A stretch of 64,000 nucleotides of DNA from SHNJ01 sp964458615 (GCA_964458615.1 CAYWJR010000001.1:1-64000); one strand, 5' to 3'; positions 6,512 through 16,173 are shown, counted from the stretch's first letter. Notes: a model not told the origin generated them from the sequence alone. A program made the numbers and translations.

Positions 6512-9511
6512 TTAAGACGCTATTTTGTGACTGGGAAAGGGGCGGGATTGATGATCCACCAGCCTTTCTTTTGGGAACACCGCGCTGATCGTTGTTCCGG
6601 TGCCTTCTTCGCTGGATAATTCCAAAACGCCTTGATGCAATTCGATCAAGGATTTTGTAACCGGAATACCCAGCCCGGTTCCAGTCATGTGTTTGTTTTG
6701 TTCATTCGATGCCTGCATATATTTTTGCATGACTTTCGGCAATTCGGATTGCGGAATGCCAACGCCTGTGTCCTGAACCTGTAAAATCAACCCGCGCGGG
6801 TCGGTATAGCATCGGACGGTAACTTTTCCGCCAGGCAATGTGTATTTGATCGCATTCGACAACATATTCAACAAAATCTGTTTAATTTTTGTTTCATCGC
6901 CGCGCACCAATGGCAATCCATCCGGCAATTCGACATTCACCAACAATTTTCCAGCCTGCGCGGAATCGCGAACCAATGCGACGGATGAACGGATTACCGC
7001 GTCCATCGGCACTTCGGATTCGTGCAATTCCAAAACCCCGGCTTCGATTTTCGATATGTCCAGCGTGTTATTGATTAACTGCAATAAATGGCGGCCGGAA
7101 TCGTGGATGTCTTCGGCATAAGAACGATACCGGTCGTGGCCTAACGGGCCGAAAATTTCGCGGCGCAATACATCGGCGAATCCGATAATCGCATTCAACG
7201 GGGTTCTGATTTCATGGCTGACGCCGGCCAAGAAATCGGATTTCGCTTCGCTGGCGGTCACGGCTTGATCTTTGGCGATTTCCAACAATCGTTCGTTTTC
7301 TTTGCGTTCGCTGATGTCGCGGAAAGTGATCAGCCAATTCATGTGGCGGCCTTGCAAATCGGTCACGGGCACGACGCCGACCAATGCCCAATAAGGCGCC
7401 TGGTCTTTGTGATGCAGGATCATTTCGATATCAGCGGCCTTGCGTTGGCGCATGGCGAATTGAATTTCGCGGGCGTGTTTTTCGTCGGTTTCCGGGCCTT
7501 GGAATATTTTTAACGTTGATCCCAAAATGTCGTTTTGCCCGTATCCGGTGATGTGCGTTGCGGCGGAATTGCAGAAAATAATTTTAGGTCCCGGGCTGTC
7601 GATCGGGCCGGGTTCGGTGATGATAATCCCGTCATGCGAATTCAATGCGGCCAATTGGAACAATTTCAAACTGTTTTCGGTCAATTTGCGGTGGGTGATG
7701 TCTTCGACCGTGGTTACGCGCAACATATTGCCGTCGGCGCGTTGCAATCGCCCCGCGGTGATTTGTACATCCACGGGGCGTCCGTCTTTGCGTAAACAGG
7801 TGCCTTCGCCCGGTTGTTCGATTCCGGTTTTCATGAATTCGGAATATACCAAACGCGCGCGTTGATGTTCGGCGAACGGCAACAAAACGGTAAATTCGCG
7901 GCCTAACAAATCTTTGGATTCGTAACCGAATATTTTACAAAAGGCCTGGTTGACGCGGACGAAACGGCCGCTTTCGTCGGAAACGCCGATACCGATTTGG
8001 GTTGAATCCAGGATCGATGAAACCAAACGTTCGCTTTCGCGCAATGCTTGTTCCGATAAATTGTTTTTAACCGCGCTGGCCAATGTATCGGCGGCCGATT
8101 GCAGAAAAGAAATTTCGTCTTCGGCGAATGCGCGCGGGGCAGGCGTGTGAACGCTCAAAATCCCATACGGCCCGCTTAGGCCGGATATGACGACGGCAAT
8201 GCCGCTTTTTACGCCATGATCTTTCAATAACGGCGAAATGGTAAAACGATCGTCGGTATCATAATTTTCAACCGCAACCGGATGCAGCGATTTCAATGCC
8301 GCCGCCGATTGGGTATTTTCCCAAATCGACGATGTGTAATTGCCGACCAATCCATCTTTCCAGCCGATGCCGGCCTTTAGAATAAGAATTTGTTCGTTGC
8401 TAGAATATTTCTGGATTTTGCACAATGGCGCCGACAGGGCGCCAGCCACGATTTCCGCAGCCTTGTTCATCATCACGTTTAAATCCAACTGGGTCAATGC
8501 CAATTGGCTTAATTCGGCGATTGCGGCCTGTTGATCGATTTTATCGGCCAACGCCAGGGCGGTGTTTTTCTTGTCACTGACATCGAACGACACGCCGACC
8601 AATTCCACGATACGGCCGGTTTCATCCGCCAATGGGACGATAGTTGTTTGAAACCATATCCCGCCCGCGGGAACTTGCATGAATTCTTCGTATGTATGGA
8701 TTTTTCGGGTGTCGACGCAAGTTTGATAATGCGCGCGGATTTTTTGCGCGAATTCCGGATCCAAAATATCTTCGGGGCTTTTTCCGATTACGAATTCGGT
8801 CGAATGGCCGACCATCTGTTCGTGTTTTTCGCTGGCGGAAATAAAACGGAAATCGCCGTTTTCGGTTACACCAACGCGGAAAATTCCAGCCGGGGCGTAA
8901 CGCAATACGCCTTCGAGCCGTTCCAGCATGGATGCGGTTTCAAAGTCTTGGGGAATATTTTGGGCGATATTGTTGTTTGGATCGGAGATAGTAGAAAAGG
9001 CAGTTTGCGGATTGGATTCCGGCGCAGCAGGTTGCGGCGCGAATTGCGGCAATGTATTGACCGAATCCGGAATCGTTTTCGCAGTTTCCTGGGGCAATAA
9101 ACGCAGAATAAAGAAATTTTCGCCGTGATCGTAACCCAGTTTTGAAACAGCCGCATCCACAGTAACGGTATTGCCCGCGCGGGTGCGCATAATCAATGGG
9201 CCTTTCCATGGTTCTTCTAAATCGAAATTGTAATTTTGCCAGGATGTGTTGATCGGATCTTCGAGATCGGCGATCAATTGGTGGAACGATTGGTTATAAA
9301 GGCGCCCCGAGGTAAAGCTTAGCAAGTTTTCGCAAGCGGCGTTGACCGACAAAATCCGGGCGCGGGTGTACGGCGCGCGCGTTTCTGTCGCGACCAACAT
9401 CACGGCATCGCGCATAACATGCCCGATAGCCTCGAAGGCCTTAAGTGGTCCAGAGGACGTTGCCGACACCCTTGCTCCTAAATCGTCATAATTATCGTAC
9501 CGTCCCAGCAT
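6512..9511 (-). CDS. Multi-PAS/GAF sensor histidine kinase
   Basis: The protein has 999 residues and no evident membrane segment, so it is probably cytosolic. Order of domains: PAS (about 25-140), a Pro/Asn-rich linker, PAS (about 205-320), GAF (about 330-480), PAS (about 500-610), PAS (about 615-745), HisKA with phospho-acceptor H766 in SHEIRTP, then HATPase with N box NMLSNAIKY, G1 DTGVGIP and G2 GTGLGIP. The HisKA segment continues GPLGHDRY ... GRHLLQLINN, the pattern of the PleC/DivJ kinase group that acts on DivK-like receivers in alphaproteobacteria. No receiver domain or response regulator is adjacent, so the partner is elsewhere. Its stop lies one base from the convergent lipoprotein stop. 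Confidence 0.9.
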   Translation of the reverse strand: MLGRYDNYDDLGARVSATSSGPLKAFEAIGHVMRDAVMLVATETRAPYTRARILSVNAACENLLSFTSGRLYNQSFHQLIADLEDPINTSWQNYNFDLEEPWKGPLIMRTRAGNTVTVDAAVSKLGYDHGENFFILRLLPQETAKTIPDSVNTLPQFAPQPAAPESNPQTAFSTISDPNNNIAQNIPQDFETASMLERLEGVLRYAPAGIFRVGVTENGDFRFISASEKHEQMVGHSTEFVIGKSPEDILDPEFAQKIRAHYQTCVDTRKIHTYEEFMQVPAGGIWFQTTIVPLADETGRIVELVGVSFDVSDKKNTALALADKIDQQAAIAELSQLALTQLDLNVMMNKAAEIVAGALSAPLCKIQKYSSNEQILILKAGIGWKDGLVGNYTSSIWENTQSAAALKSLHPVAVENYDTDDRFTISPLLKDHGVKSGIAVVISGLSGPYGILSVHTPAPRAFAEDEISFLQSAADTLASAVKNNLSEQALRESERLVSSILDSTQIGIGVSDESGRFVRVNQAFCKIFGYESKDLLGREFTVLLPFAEHQRARLVYSEFMKTGIEQPGEGTCLRKDGRPVDVQITAGRLQRADGNMLRVTTVEDITHRKLTENSLKLFQLAALNSHDGIIITEPGPIDSPGPKIIFCNSAATHITGYGQNDILGSTLKIFQGPETDEKHAREIQFAMRQRKAADIEMILHHKDQAPYWALVGVVPVTDLQGRHMNWLITFRDISERKENERLLEIAKDQAVTASEAKSDFLAGVSHEIRTPLNAIIGFADVLRREIFGPLGHDRYRSYAEDIHDSGRHLLQLINNTLDISKIEAGVLELHESEVPMDAVIRSSVALVRDSAQAGKLLVNVELPDGLPLVRGDETKIKQILLNMLSNAIKYTLPGGKVTVRCYTDPRGLILQVQDTGVGIPQSELPKVMQKYMQASNEQNKHMTGTGLGIPVTKSLIELHQGVLELSSEEGTGTTISAVFPKERLVDHQSRPFPSHKIAS

Positions 9512-9649
9512 TTTTTACCGACTTACTTTTCTGTGTGAACGATTGGTATCGGCCAGCGCAAAAAATTGCGGATTGCTGTAGACGCAATATCCCATACGTA
9601 TTCTAAATGGATATGTATGATTAGTCAACATTTTAATAGCCACCAGTTT

Positions 9650-10360
9650 TTAACTTTTAAGAATAAAATCATCAATTAAGTGATTGATTTTTATTGGTGA
9701 TTCCAGTGGCGATAAATGGCCAACCCCATCCAAAACCGAAAGACGCGAATTGGGTATCAACTGATTGATTTCTTTTAGTATATCGGGCGGGGTGATCACA
9801 TCGCCTTGGCCAGCAACGACCATGGTGGGCTGTTTTATGGTTTGTATAAAATCCCGGCTGTCTGGACGGGTCATAATGGCAGTTTGTTGGTTAATAAATG
9901 ATTCTTTGCCAATGTCTTTTGCCATGTCCTTAATCACAGATGTTAAATCGGGTTTTTGCAAATTATCAGGATGCAACAGGCGGGGCAACAAACGCGGCGT
10001 TACGCCTTTAAAATCGCCTTTGTCGGCCAATTCGATCAAGCCGCGCCGTGTCGAAATTTGTTCAGGCGTATCGGGGCGCGCGGATGTATGCATTAAAACC
10101 AGGCGGGAAAATTTATCGCCTGCCTTGCGCAACAATTCAAAGGCGACATAGCCGCCCATGGACAAGGCCACCATGGACCAATCGGCCGATCCCCTGATAA
10201 CGGTATTTAAAACATGATCCGCCAGCGATTCGACATGATCCGACCCGGTTATATCGGCAACGGCGCAATCCGCGCCTTTGGCTTGTAAATGCTGGATTTG
10301 GGCGTCGAACAACCGCCTGTCGCACAACAATCCCGGCACAAAAAGAATCTTTTTTGACAT
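9650..10360 (-). CDS. Alpha/beta hydrolase
   Basis: The protein has 236 residues from the ATG at 10360; a TTG five codons upstream is less likely. The nucleophile elbow ALSMGG and the late HLSPLE segment with the catalytic His are clear, and KKILFVPGLLCD at the start supplies the oxyanion-hole strand. Family members hydrolyse esters, lactones or thioesters, and the substrate cannot be told from sequence. It lies 138 bases downstream of the PAS kinase start on the same strand, with no sign of a shared function. Confidence 0.8.
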   Translation of the reverse strand: MSKKILFVPGLLCDRRLFDAQIQHLQAKGADCAVADITGSDHVESLADHVLNTVIRGSADWSMVALSMGGYVAFELLRKAGDKFSRLVLMHTSARPDTPEQISTRRGLIELADKGDFKGVTPRLLPRLLHPDNLQKPDLTSVIKDMAKDIGKESFINQQTAIMTRPDSRDFIQTIKQPTMVVAGQGDVITPPDILKEINQLIPNSRLSVLDGVGHLSPLESPIKINHLIDDFILKS

Positions 10361-10465
10361 ATTTTTATTACCCAACCTGCGTTTATGGCTTCACACAACG
10401 CTTTGTTTTCCTTATAAGTGCATCAACAGTAATAAAAAACGTACAGAATTGTAAAGCAATAATAT

Positions 10466-12271
10466 ATGCCATTCGCCAATTTAGGCCTTAGTGATGCCAT
10501 TTTAAAAGCCGTCAATGAATCCGGCTATACGACCCCGACGCCCGTTCAGGAACAAGCCATACCGTTGATTCTGATGGGGCGGGACATTTTGGGTTTCGCG
10601 CCAACGGGCACCGGAAAAACCGCCAGTTTCATTTTGCCGATGCTGGATATTTTATCGTCCGGCCGCCACCGCGCGCGCATGCCGCGGTCGATCATTTTGT
10701 CGCCGACCCGTGAATTGGCAACGCAAATCGCGGAAAATTTCGATGTTTACGGAAAATATTCGACACTGTCCAAGGCACTGTTGATCGGCGGCGTCGGATT
10801 CGAAGAACAAGAAAAATTGCTGGATCGCGGCGTCGATGTTTTGATCGCAACGCCAGGCCGGTTGATGGATCATCATCAACAGGGGCGGATTTTATTGAAC
10901 GACGTCAAATTGCTAGTCATCGACGAAGCCGACCGCATGCTGGATATGGGATTCATTCCCGATATTGAAAAAATCGTCGGCATATTGCCGACCATCCGCC
11001 AGACATTGATGTTTTCGGCAACCATGCCGGATGAAATTTTGCGTCTGGCGCAAAAATTCTTGATGAATCCAAAAGAAGTAAAAGTCGCGCGCGCCGTCAC
11101 AAACGCAACGCCGATCGAACAATTTTACGTCAAATCGCCTAACGACTTCAAAGCAAAGCGCGGATTGTTGCGCGACGTGATCAATCATTTGGATGTTAAA
11201 AACGCCTATATTTTCTGTAACCGGAAAAAAGACGTCGATGTGTTATGCAAATCGTTGCAAAAACACGGGTTCGCCGCCGGCGCGATGCATGGCGACATGG
11301 ATCAATTCGACCGCAACAAAACATTCGATGCGTTTAAATCCGGGCAAATCACCATGTTGGTTTGCAGCGATGTGGCCGCGCGCGGTCTGGACGTTATGGA
11401 TGTCAGCCACGTGATCAATTTCGACGTGCCGTGGAATACCGAAGATTACGTGCACAGAACAGGCCGCACCGGCCGCGCCGGTAAAACCGGGTGCGCGGTA
11501 ATGTTGGTCACGCGCCACGAAGAAAAGTCGTTCGATGCGATTAAAAAATTGGCTGGAGATCAATTGAAAATTTTGGCCTTGGAATCGGCCGCCATTATGA
11601 CCGAAAACGAAGGCGACGATAATTCGGAGCCAACGCGCCATCACAACCGCCAACACCGCCGCAACCGCAGCCAGCATGGCCGCAGACAACCGGGCGCGGG
11701 CGGCAGACCGCGTCACAACCGTTCGGATCATGGAATCCACACGCATCATGGCGAATTCGAATTGCCGAAAGATGACGCGGAAAATGAAAATGTTGGAAAT
11801 CGCATTGCCGATGACGGCGATTCGATTCCGGATGATATTGGCAACCGCGCGCCGGCAGATGGCGTTGGCGGCGATGCGCAAGGCCAAAATTTTTCCCATG
11901 AACGCAGCCGTGGCCGGAATCGCCGTGGCGGCAGAAACCGCAACCGTAACCGCAATCGCGGCGATCGCGATCAACAACAAAATTCGCCGCAACAAAGTGC
12001 GTCATCCGACATGAGTTCGGACCAACCGCGCGCGCCGCGCCGCAATGACGACAATCAAAACCGCAATTCAAACCGCCGTCCGGACAATCGTGACCGCAAT
12101 CAACAACGCGGCGACCGTGACAATCGAGGCGGCGAACGCCGGGACAATTTCAACCGAAACGATCGCGGCGACAGAAACGACCGGCCACATCACCGCCAAA
12201 GCCGCGAAGACCGCGAACCATCGCCAAAAGGATTGGGCGATCACGTTCCGGCATTCTTGATGAAAAAATAA
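10466..12271 (+). CDS. rhlE: DEAD-box RNA helicase, RhlE-like, with long basic C-terminal tail
   Basis: ATP-dependent RNA unwinding, typically in ribosome assembly and mRNA turnover. The helicase core (1-375) is complete: Q motif TPTPVQEQAIP, motif I PTGTGKT, PTRELA, TPGR, DEAD in VIDEADRM, SAT, and motif VI HRTGRTGRAGK. Residues 385-590 form an unusual low-complexity tail dominated by Arg, Asn, Asp, His, Gln and Gly (repeats such as NRNRNRGDRD), probably a disordered RNA-binding region. The end ALPHA-like motif is replaced by KGLGDHVPAFLMKK, seen in RhlE-type tails. Cold or membrane association is possible but unsupported. Long open frames on both strands across the tail are by-products of its composition. 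Confidence 0.9.
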   Translation: MPFANLGLSDAILKAVNESGYTTPTPVQEQAIPLILMGRDILGFAPTGTGKTASFILPMLDILSSGRHRARMPRSIILSPTRELATQIAENFDVYGKYSTLSKALLIGGVGFEEQEKLLDRGVDVLIATPGRLMDHHQQGRILLNDVKLLVIDEADRMLDMGFIPDIEKIVGILPTIRQTLMFSATMPDEILRLAQKFLMNPKEVKVARAVTNATPIEQFYVKSPNDFKAKRGLLRDVINHLDVKNAYIFCNRKKDVDVLCKSLQKHGFAAGAMHGDMDQFDRNKTFDAFKSGQITMLVCSDVAARGLDVMDVSHVINFDVPWNTEDYVHRTGRTGRAGKTGCAVMLVTRHEEKSFDAIKKLAGDQLKILALESAAIMTENEGDDNSEPTRHHNRQHRRNRSQHGRRQPGAGGRPRHNRSDHGIHTHHGEFELPKDDAENENVGNRIADDGDSIPDDIGNRAPADGVGGDAQGQNFSHERSRGRNRRGGRNRNRNRNRGDRDQQQNSPQQSASSDMSSDQPRAPRRNDDNQNRNSNRRPDNRDRNQQRGDRDNRGGERRDNFNRNDRGDRNDRPHHRQSREDREPSPKGLGDHVPAFLMKK

Positions 12272-12304
12272 ATAGTACGGAAAATTTTGTGTAATAGGGC
12301 GGAA

Positions 12305-12943
12305 TTATGCGGCGATTTTTTTGCGCCCGATATTGCCAACCACATCTTCGAACATTTGCGTGGTCAAACGTTTGGTTTGCGTGTTGTACCGCGAACAATG
12401 ATAGGAATTATACAAATTGATCCCGCCCGGCAATTCATGCACCGCGCCATGCGCGAATTTATATTTGGATTTTTTAACGCCGAATGTATCCAATGCCGCG
12501 TTATGCGCGATCAATCCCAATACCAAAACCGATTTCAAATTCGGCATCGCGGCGATTTCAGCGCGGATAAATGGCTGGCAGGTTTTTTGTTCTTCCGGCG
12601 TGGGCTTGTTTTCCGGCGGCACGCAACGCACGGCATTGGTGATCCGGCAATTGACCAATTCAAAACCGTCATTGGCATGTTTTTGATAATTGCCGCGCGC
12701 AAATCCAAATTTCAACAATGTCGCGTATAATAAATCGCCCGCATAATCGTTGGTGAATGGCCGCCCGGTGGCATTCGCGCCTTTTAATCCAGGCGCCAGG
12801 CCGACGATTAATAATTCGGCATCCAACCCGCCGAACGACGGCACGGGGGCGTTGTGAAAGTCGGGAAATTTTTTTTGGTTCGCGCAACGGAATTCGTACA
12901 ATCGCGGACAAAGTTGACAGGATTTGGCGGGAGGATTAAACAT
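12305..12943 (-). CDS. Uracil-DNA glycosylase, family 5 (UDGb)
   Basis: The protein has 212 residues from the ATG at 12943, with AAGGATC about 9 bases upstream. It removes uracil and other deaminated bases from DNA. Cys residues in KSCQLCPRL together with CANQ near the N-terminus, and a later Cys, fit the 4Fe-4S cluster of families 4 and 5. Motif GLAPGLKGANATGRPFTND is the family 5 form, which lacks the polar catalytic Asp of family 1. The late motif is YHCSRYNTQT. The frame is open 363 bases further upstream, but that stretch is the antisense of folK, so the later start is chosen. Its start codon is 6 bases from that of divergent folK. Confidence 0.85.
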   Translation of the reverse strand: MFNPPAKSCQLCPRLYEFRCANQKKFPDFHNAPVPSFGGLDAELLIVGLAPGLKGANATGRPFTNDYAGDLLYATLLKFGFARGNYQKHANDGFELVNCRITNAVRCVPPENKPTPEEQKTCQPFIRAEIAAMPNLKSVLVLGLIAHNAALDTFGVKKSKYKFAHGAVHELPGGINLYNSYHCSRYNTQTKRLTTQMFEDVVGNIGRKKIAA

Positions 12944-12949
12944 GATGCG

Positions 12950-13408
12950 ATGATCCTTATCGCGCTTGGCGCAAACCTGTCCAGTGAAAAATACGGCGCC
13001 CCGCAACAAACGCTGGACGCCGCTATTGCGGCTATGCCCGATTACGGTATCCAAGTTTTGAAACGTTCCAAATGGCTGCAAACGGAACCTGTGCCCAAAT
13101 CCGATCAGCCATTTTATACCAACGGCGTTATCGCGGCAGACACAAAATTCGATCCCTATCAGTTGTTGGCGGCATTGCGGCAAATAGAACATGATTTTGG
13201 CCGCATTCGCACCGCCGAGCGAAACGAGGCGCGGGTAATAGATTTGGATCTTTTGGCCTATCACGACCGGATTATCGCCGATTACCCCGTTTTGGAATTG
13301 CCGCACCCAAGAATGTTGGATAGGCCGTTTGTTATGATTCCGTTGCGCGAAATAGCGCCGAATTGGGTTTCACCATCCAGTTTGTTGCCAATATCGACAC
13401 GGGCTTGA
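12950..13408 (+). CDS. folK: 2-amino-4-hydroxy-6-hydroxymethyldihydropteridine pyrophosphokinase (HPPK)
   Basis: Transfers pyrophosphate from ATP to the pterin precursor in folate synthesis. The protein has 152 residues. MILIALGANLSS opens the HPPK fold, FYTNGVIAA follows, and the signature RNEARVIDLDLLAY contains the metal-binding DLD. The ATG at 12950 is chosen because it directly precedes the conserved first strand; GGAGGAT at 12930-12936 is a possible ribosome site, with long spacing. A three-codon frame (ATG ATG CGA TGA at 12942-12953) overlaps this start. Placement just upstream of rpoZ and rsh is the usual alphaproteobacterial order. Confidence 0.9.
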   Translation: MILIALGANLSSEKYGAPQQTLDAAIAAMPDYGIQVLKRSKWLQTEPVPKSDQPFYTNGVIAADTKFDPYQLLAALRQIEHDFGRIRTAERNEARVIDLDLLAYHDRIIADYPVLELPHPRMLDRPFVMIPLREIAPNWVSPSSLLPISTRA

Positions 13409-13507
13409 TGGTTGGCGTTAAAACCCTAGATAAAATGTTGCAATTTCACAATTTTTATATAATATTCAGTGCCCTTGGATATATTTTAAGGGTTATCAAC
13501 CACTTGA

Positions 13508-13516
13508 TGATATAAT
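13508..13516 (+). promoter_or_regulatory. Candidate extended -10 promoter for rpoZ-rsh
   Basis: TGATATAAT, a perfect extended -10 element (TGnTATAAT), lies 24 bases before the rpoZ ATG, with no good -35 upstream, as expected for extended -10 promoters. GAAAGGA just before the start serves as ribosome site. Confidence 0.45.
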
Positions 13517-13540
13517 GACAATTCCCTGAAAGGATCGACT

Positions 13541-14005
13541 ATGGCTCGGGTTACCGTTGAAGATTGCGTTGAAATTATTTCCAACCGTTATGAATTGGTG
13601 ATGGTTGCATCGCAACGCGCGCGCGATATTTCCGCCGGCGCGGTTTTAACCATTGAACGCGATAACGACAAAAATCCCGTGATTTCGTTGCGTGAAATCG
13701 CGCAAAAAACCGTCGATCCAACCGAATTAAAAGAATCTTTGGTCAAAGGATTCCAAAAAGTTTCACAGATCGTGAACGAACCCGAAGAAGAATTAACCGA
13801 TCTGGTTTTGCCGGATCCAAAAATGGGCGATGATGATTTGATCGGCGCCGCCGGTATTCGCGACGTCAGAGACGACGAAGACGAAGATGGCGACGACATT
13901 CTGGAAGACATGGACGGCATGACCGTTTATGACGATGCCAGCATGATAGATGCCGACACGACCCAAGAAGCCGCCTCTGATATTGGTGGCGGTGAGGACA
14001 GCTAG
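13541..14005 (+). CDS. rpoZ: RNA polymerase omega subunit with acidic C-terminal extension
   Basis: Small RNA polymerase subunit that helps beta' fold. In many proteobacteria it also forms part of the binding site for the alarmone ppGpp. The protein has 154 residues. Residues 1-75 are the conserved domain (MARVTVEDC, NRYELVMVASQRAR, NPVISLREIA). The remaining 80 residues are strongly acidic (DDEDEDGDDILEDMDG), a feature of alphaproteobacterial omega proteins. It is followed after 20 bases by rsh, so the ppGpp enzyme and a subunit tied to ppGpp response are co-transcribed. Confidence 0.95.
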   Translation: MARVTVEDCVEIISNRYELVMVASQRARDISAGAVLTIERDNDKNPVISLREIAQKTVDPTELKESLVKGFQKVSQIVNEPEEELTDLVLPDPKMGDDDLIGAAGIRDVRDDEDEDGDDILEDMDGMTVYDDASMIDADTTQEAASDIGGGEDS

Positions 14006-14025
14006 TTTATAGCTGATCGAACCTC

Positions 14026-16173
14026 GTGATCCGTCAATACGAACTGGTTGAACGCGTTAAATCATACGATCCCAAAGCGGACGAGGATGCGTTAAACCGG
14101 GCGTATGTTTTCAGTTTGCGCGCGCACGGATCGCAAAAACGCGCATCGGGCGATCCGTATTTTTCCCATCCTCTCGAAGTAGCGGCCATTTTAACCGATA
14201 TGAAATTGGATGGCGCGTCGATCATTACCGCGTTGTTGCACGACACGGTCGAAGACACGCAAACTTCGCTCGAAGACATTCAAAAACTGTTCGGCGAGGA
14301 AATCGCCCGCCTGGTCGACGGCGTAACCAAATTATCAAAAATCGAATTGCAAAATTCCGCGAACAAGCAGGCGGAAAATTTCCGCAAGCTGGTGATCGCC
14401 ATGTCCGAAGACATTCGGGTGTTGCTGGTCAAATTGGCCGACCGGGCGCACAATATGCGCACGCTGCATTTTTTCAAGGATCCGGAAAAACGCCGCCGCA
14501 TCGCGCTGGAAACTTTGGAAATTTATGCGCCGCTGGCCGAACGGATCGGCATGCAGGCGATCAAGGACGAGCTTGAGGATCTGGCGTTCGCCGAATTATA
14601 TCCCGATGCCCGCGCATCGATTATCGCGCGTTTGAATTTCCTTCGCGCCAAGGGCGACAACGCCATTGGCCGCATCATTGACGAGTTAAAGGATTTGTTC
14701 AACAAGGGCGGCATTCCGTGCCACATATCGGGCCGGGAAAAAACGCCTTATTCCATTTGGCGCAAAATGCAACGCCGCAACGTGGAATTCGAACAACTGG
14801 CCGACATCATGGCGTTCCGCGTGATCGTGGAAAATGTCGAACAATGTTATCAGTGCCTTGGCATCGTTCACAGCCAATATCCGGTCGTGCCCGGACGGTT
14901 CAAGGATTATATCTCGACGCCGAAACCGAACGGATACAAATCGTTGCACACCGCCGTGATCGGTCCGGAAAAAGAACGCATCGAAATTCAAATCCGCACC
15001 GGCGATATGCACGAAATATCGGAAATGGGCGTCGCGGCGCATTGGAATTACAAACAAGGCGAAGGGTTGAAAGAAGGCAAGCATTACCGCTGGCTGCGCC
15101 AATTGCTGGAAATTTTAGACCAGGCCGAAAGCCCCGAAGAATTCCTGGAACACACGAAGTTGGAAATGTACCAAGATCAAGTGTTCTGTTTTTCGCCAAA
15201 AGGCGATTTGGTCGCATTGCCGCGCGGCGCGACGCCGGTCGATTTCGCGTACGAAGTCCATTCCGCCGTCGGCGATGCGTGCGTTGGCGCGAAAATCAAT
15301 GGCCGTATCATGCCATTGCGCACATTGTTGAAAAACGGCGATCAGGTGGAAATTATTACATCGAAATCGCAAACGCCAAGCCCGACTTGGGAAGAATTTG
15401 TCGTCACCGGCAAGGCGAAATCGCATATACGCCGTTTTGTGCGCAGCCAAAAACGCGCCCAATACATGAATTTGGGCAAACAAATTTTGCAAAAGGCGTT
15501 CCGCGCCGAAAACAAGGTGTTCGGCGACAAACCGATTGAAAGCGTTATTAAAAAATTCGGCGCGCATAATTCCGACGATTTATACGCATTGGTCGGCGAG
15601 GGCATTCACACCGCCAAAGAAGTAATGATGGCCGCTTATCCGGAAGAAAAAGTCGCGCAACCATTGCCGACGCCGGATCAAATGATCAAACCAAGCGTGA
15701 AAGTGCCAAAGGCGAACAGCCATTCTTTGCCGATCAAGGGGCTTATCCCCGGCATGGCGTTGCATTTCGCCAAATGCTGCCACCCATTGCCGGGCGACCG
15801 GATTGTCGGCATCGTCATGACCGGCAAGGGCGTGACCATTCACACGACCGATTGCGACGTGTTGCAAAATTTCGCCGATCAACCGGAACGGTGGCTGGAT
15901 GTGGGTTGGGACATCGAACAAGTCGCAACCGAAAAACATATATCCCGGATGCTGGTGGTGATTGCCAACGAACCCGGATCGCTGGGCAGTTTGTCCACCG
16001 TTATCGGCAAATGCCAGGGCAATATCAGCAATCTGCGCATCACTAACCGCAGCACGGAATTTTTTGAAATCATCGTCGATGTCGAAGTCAAGGATCTCAG
16101 CCATCTTACCGACATCATGGCAGCTCTGCGCGCCACATCCGTCATCAATTCCGTAGAACGCGTATCATCCTAG
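14026..16173 (+). CDS. rsh: Bifunctional (p)ppGpp synthetase/hydrolase, RelA/SpoT homologue
   Basis: Makes and degrades the stringent-response alarmone. The protein has 715 residues, starting at GTG. The HD hydrolase domain (about 25-175) keeps HDTVED at 72-77, so hydrolysis should work. The synthetase domain (about 235-345) has RFKDYI, the RxKD form found in bifunctional enzymes, and NGYKSLHT. A TGS domain (about 385-445, VALPRGATPVDFAY) follows, then a conserved Cys pair (FAKCCHPLPGDRI) and a C-terminal ACT domain (about 640-715). It is the only such enzyme in the window, consistent with the single Rsh of most alphaproteobacteria. Confidence 0.95.
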   Translation: MIRQYELVERVKSYDPKADEDALNRAYVFSLRAHGSQKRASGDPYFSHPLEVAAILTDMKLDGASIITALLHDTVEDTQTSLEDIQKLFGEEIARLVDGVTKLSKIELQNSANKQAENFRKLVIAMSEDIRVLLVKLADRAHNMRTLHFFKDPEKRRRIALETLEIYAPLAERIGMQAIKDELEDLAFAELYPDARASIIARLNFLRAKGDNAIGRIIDELKDLFNKGGIPCHISGREKTPYSIWRKMQRRNVEFEQLADIMAFRVIVENVEQCYQCLGIVHSQYPVVPGRFKDYISTPKPNGYKSLHTAVIGPEKERIEIQIRTGDMHEISEMGVAAHWNYKQGEGLKEGKHYRWLRQLLEILDQAESPEEFLEHTKLEMYQDQVFCFSPKGDLVALPRGATPVDFAYEVHSAVGDACVGAKINGRIMPLRTLLKNGDQVEIITSKSQTPSPTWEEFVVTGKAKSHIRRFVRSQKRAQYMNLGKQILQKAFRAENKVFGDKPIESVIKKFGAHNSDDLYALVGEGIHTAKEVMMAAYPEEKVAQPLPTPDQMIKPSVKVPKANSHSLPIKGLIPGMALHFAKCCHPLPGDRIVGIVMTGKGVTIHTTDCDVLQNFADQPERWLDVGWDIEQVATEKHISRMLVVIANEPGSLGSLSTVIGKCQGNISNLRITNRSTEFFEIIVDVEVKDLSHLTDIMAALRATSVINSVERVSS

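Noticed and set aside
11243..11995. Minus-strand frames of 250 and 158 residues across the helicase tail
   Set aside because: The tail has highly biased composition that keeps several frames open; the products are Ala/Arg/Ile-rich with no start signals.
12944..13306. Upstream extension of the uracil-DNA glycosylase frame
   Set aside because: The extra 121 codons are the antisense of folK and carry no family pattern; the ATG at 12943 has a ribosome site.
14718..15539. 273-residue frame within rsh
   Set aside because: It is a +1 shadow of the strongly conserved Rsh protein with biased Arg-rich composition.
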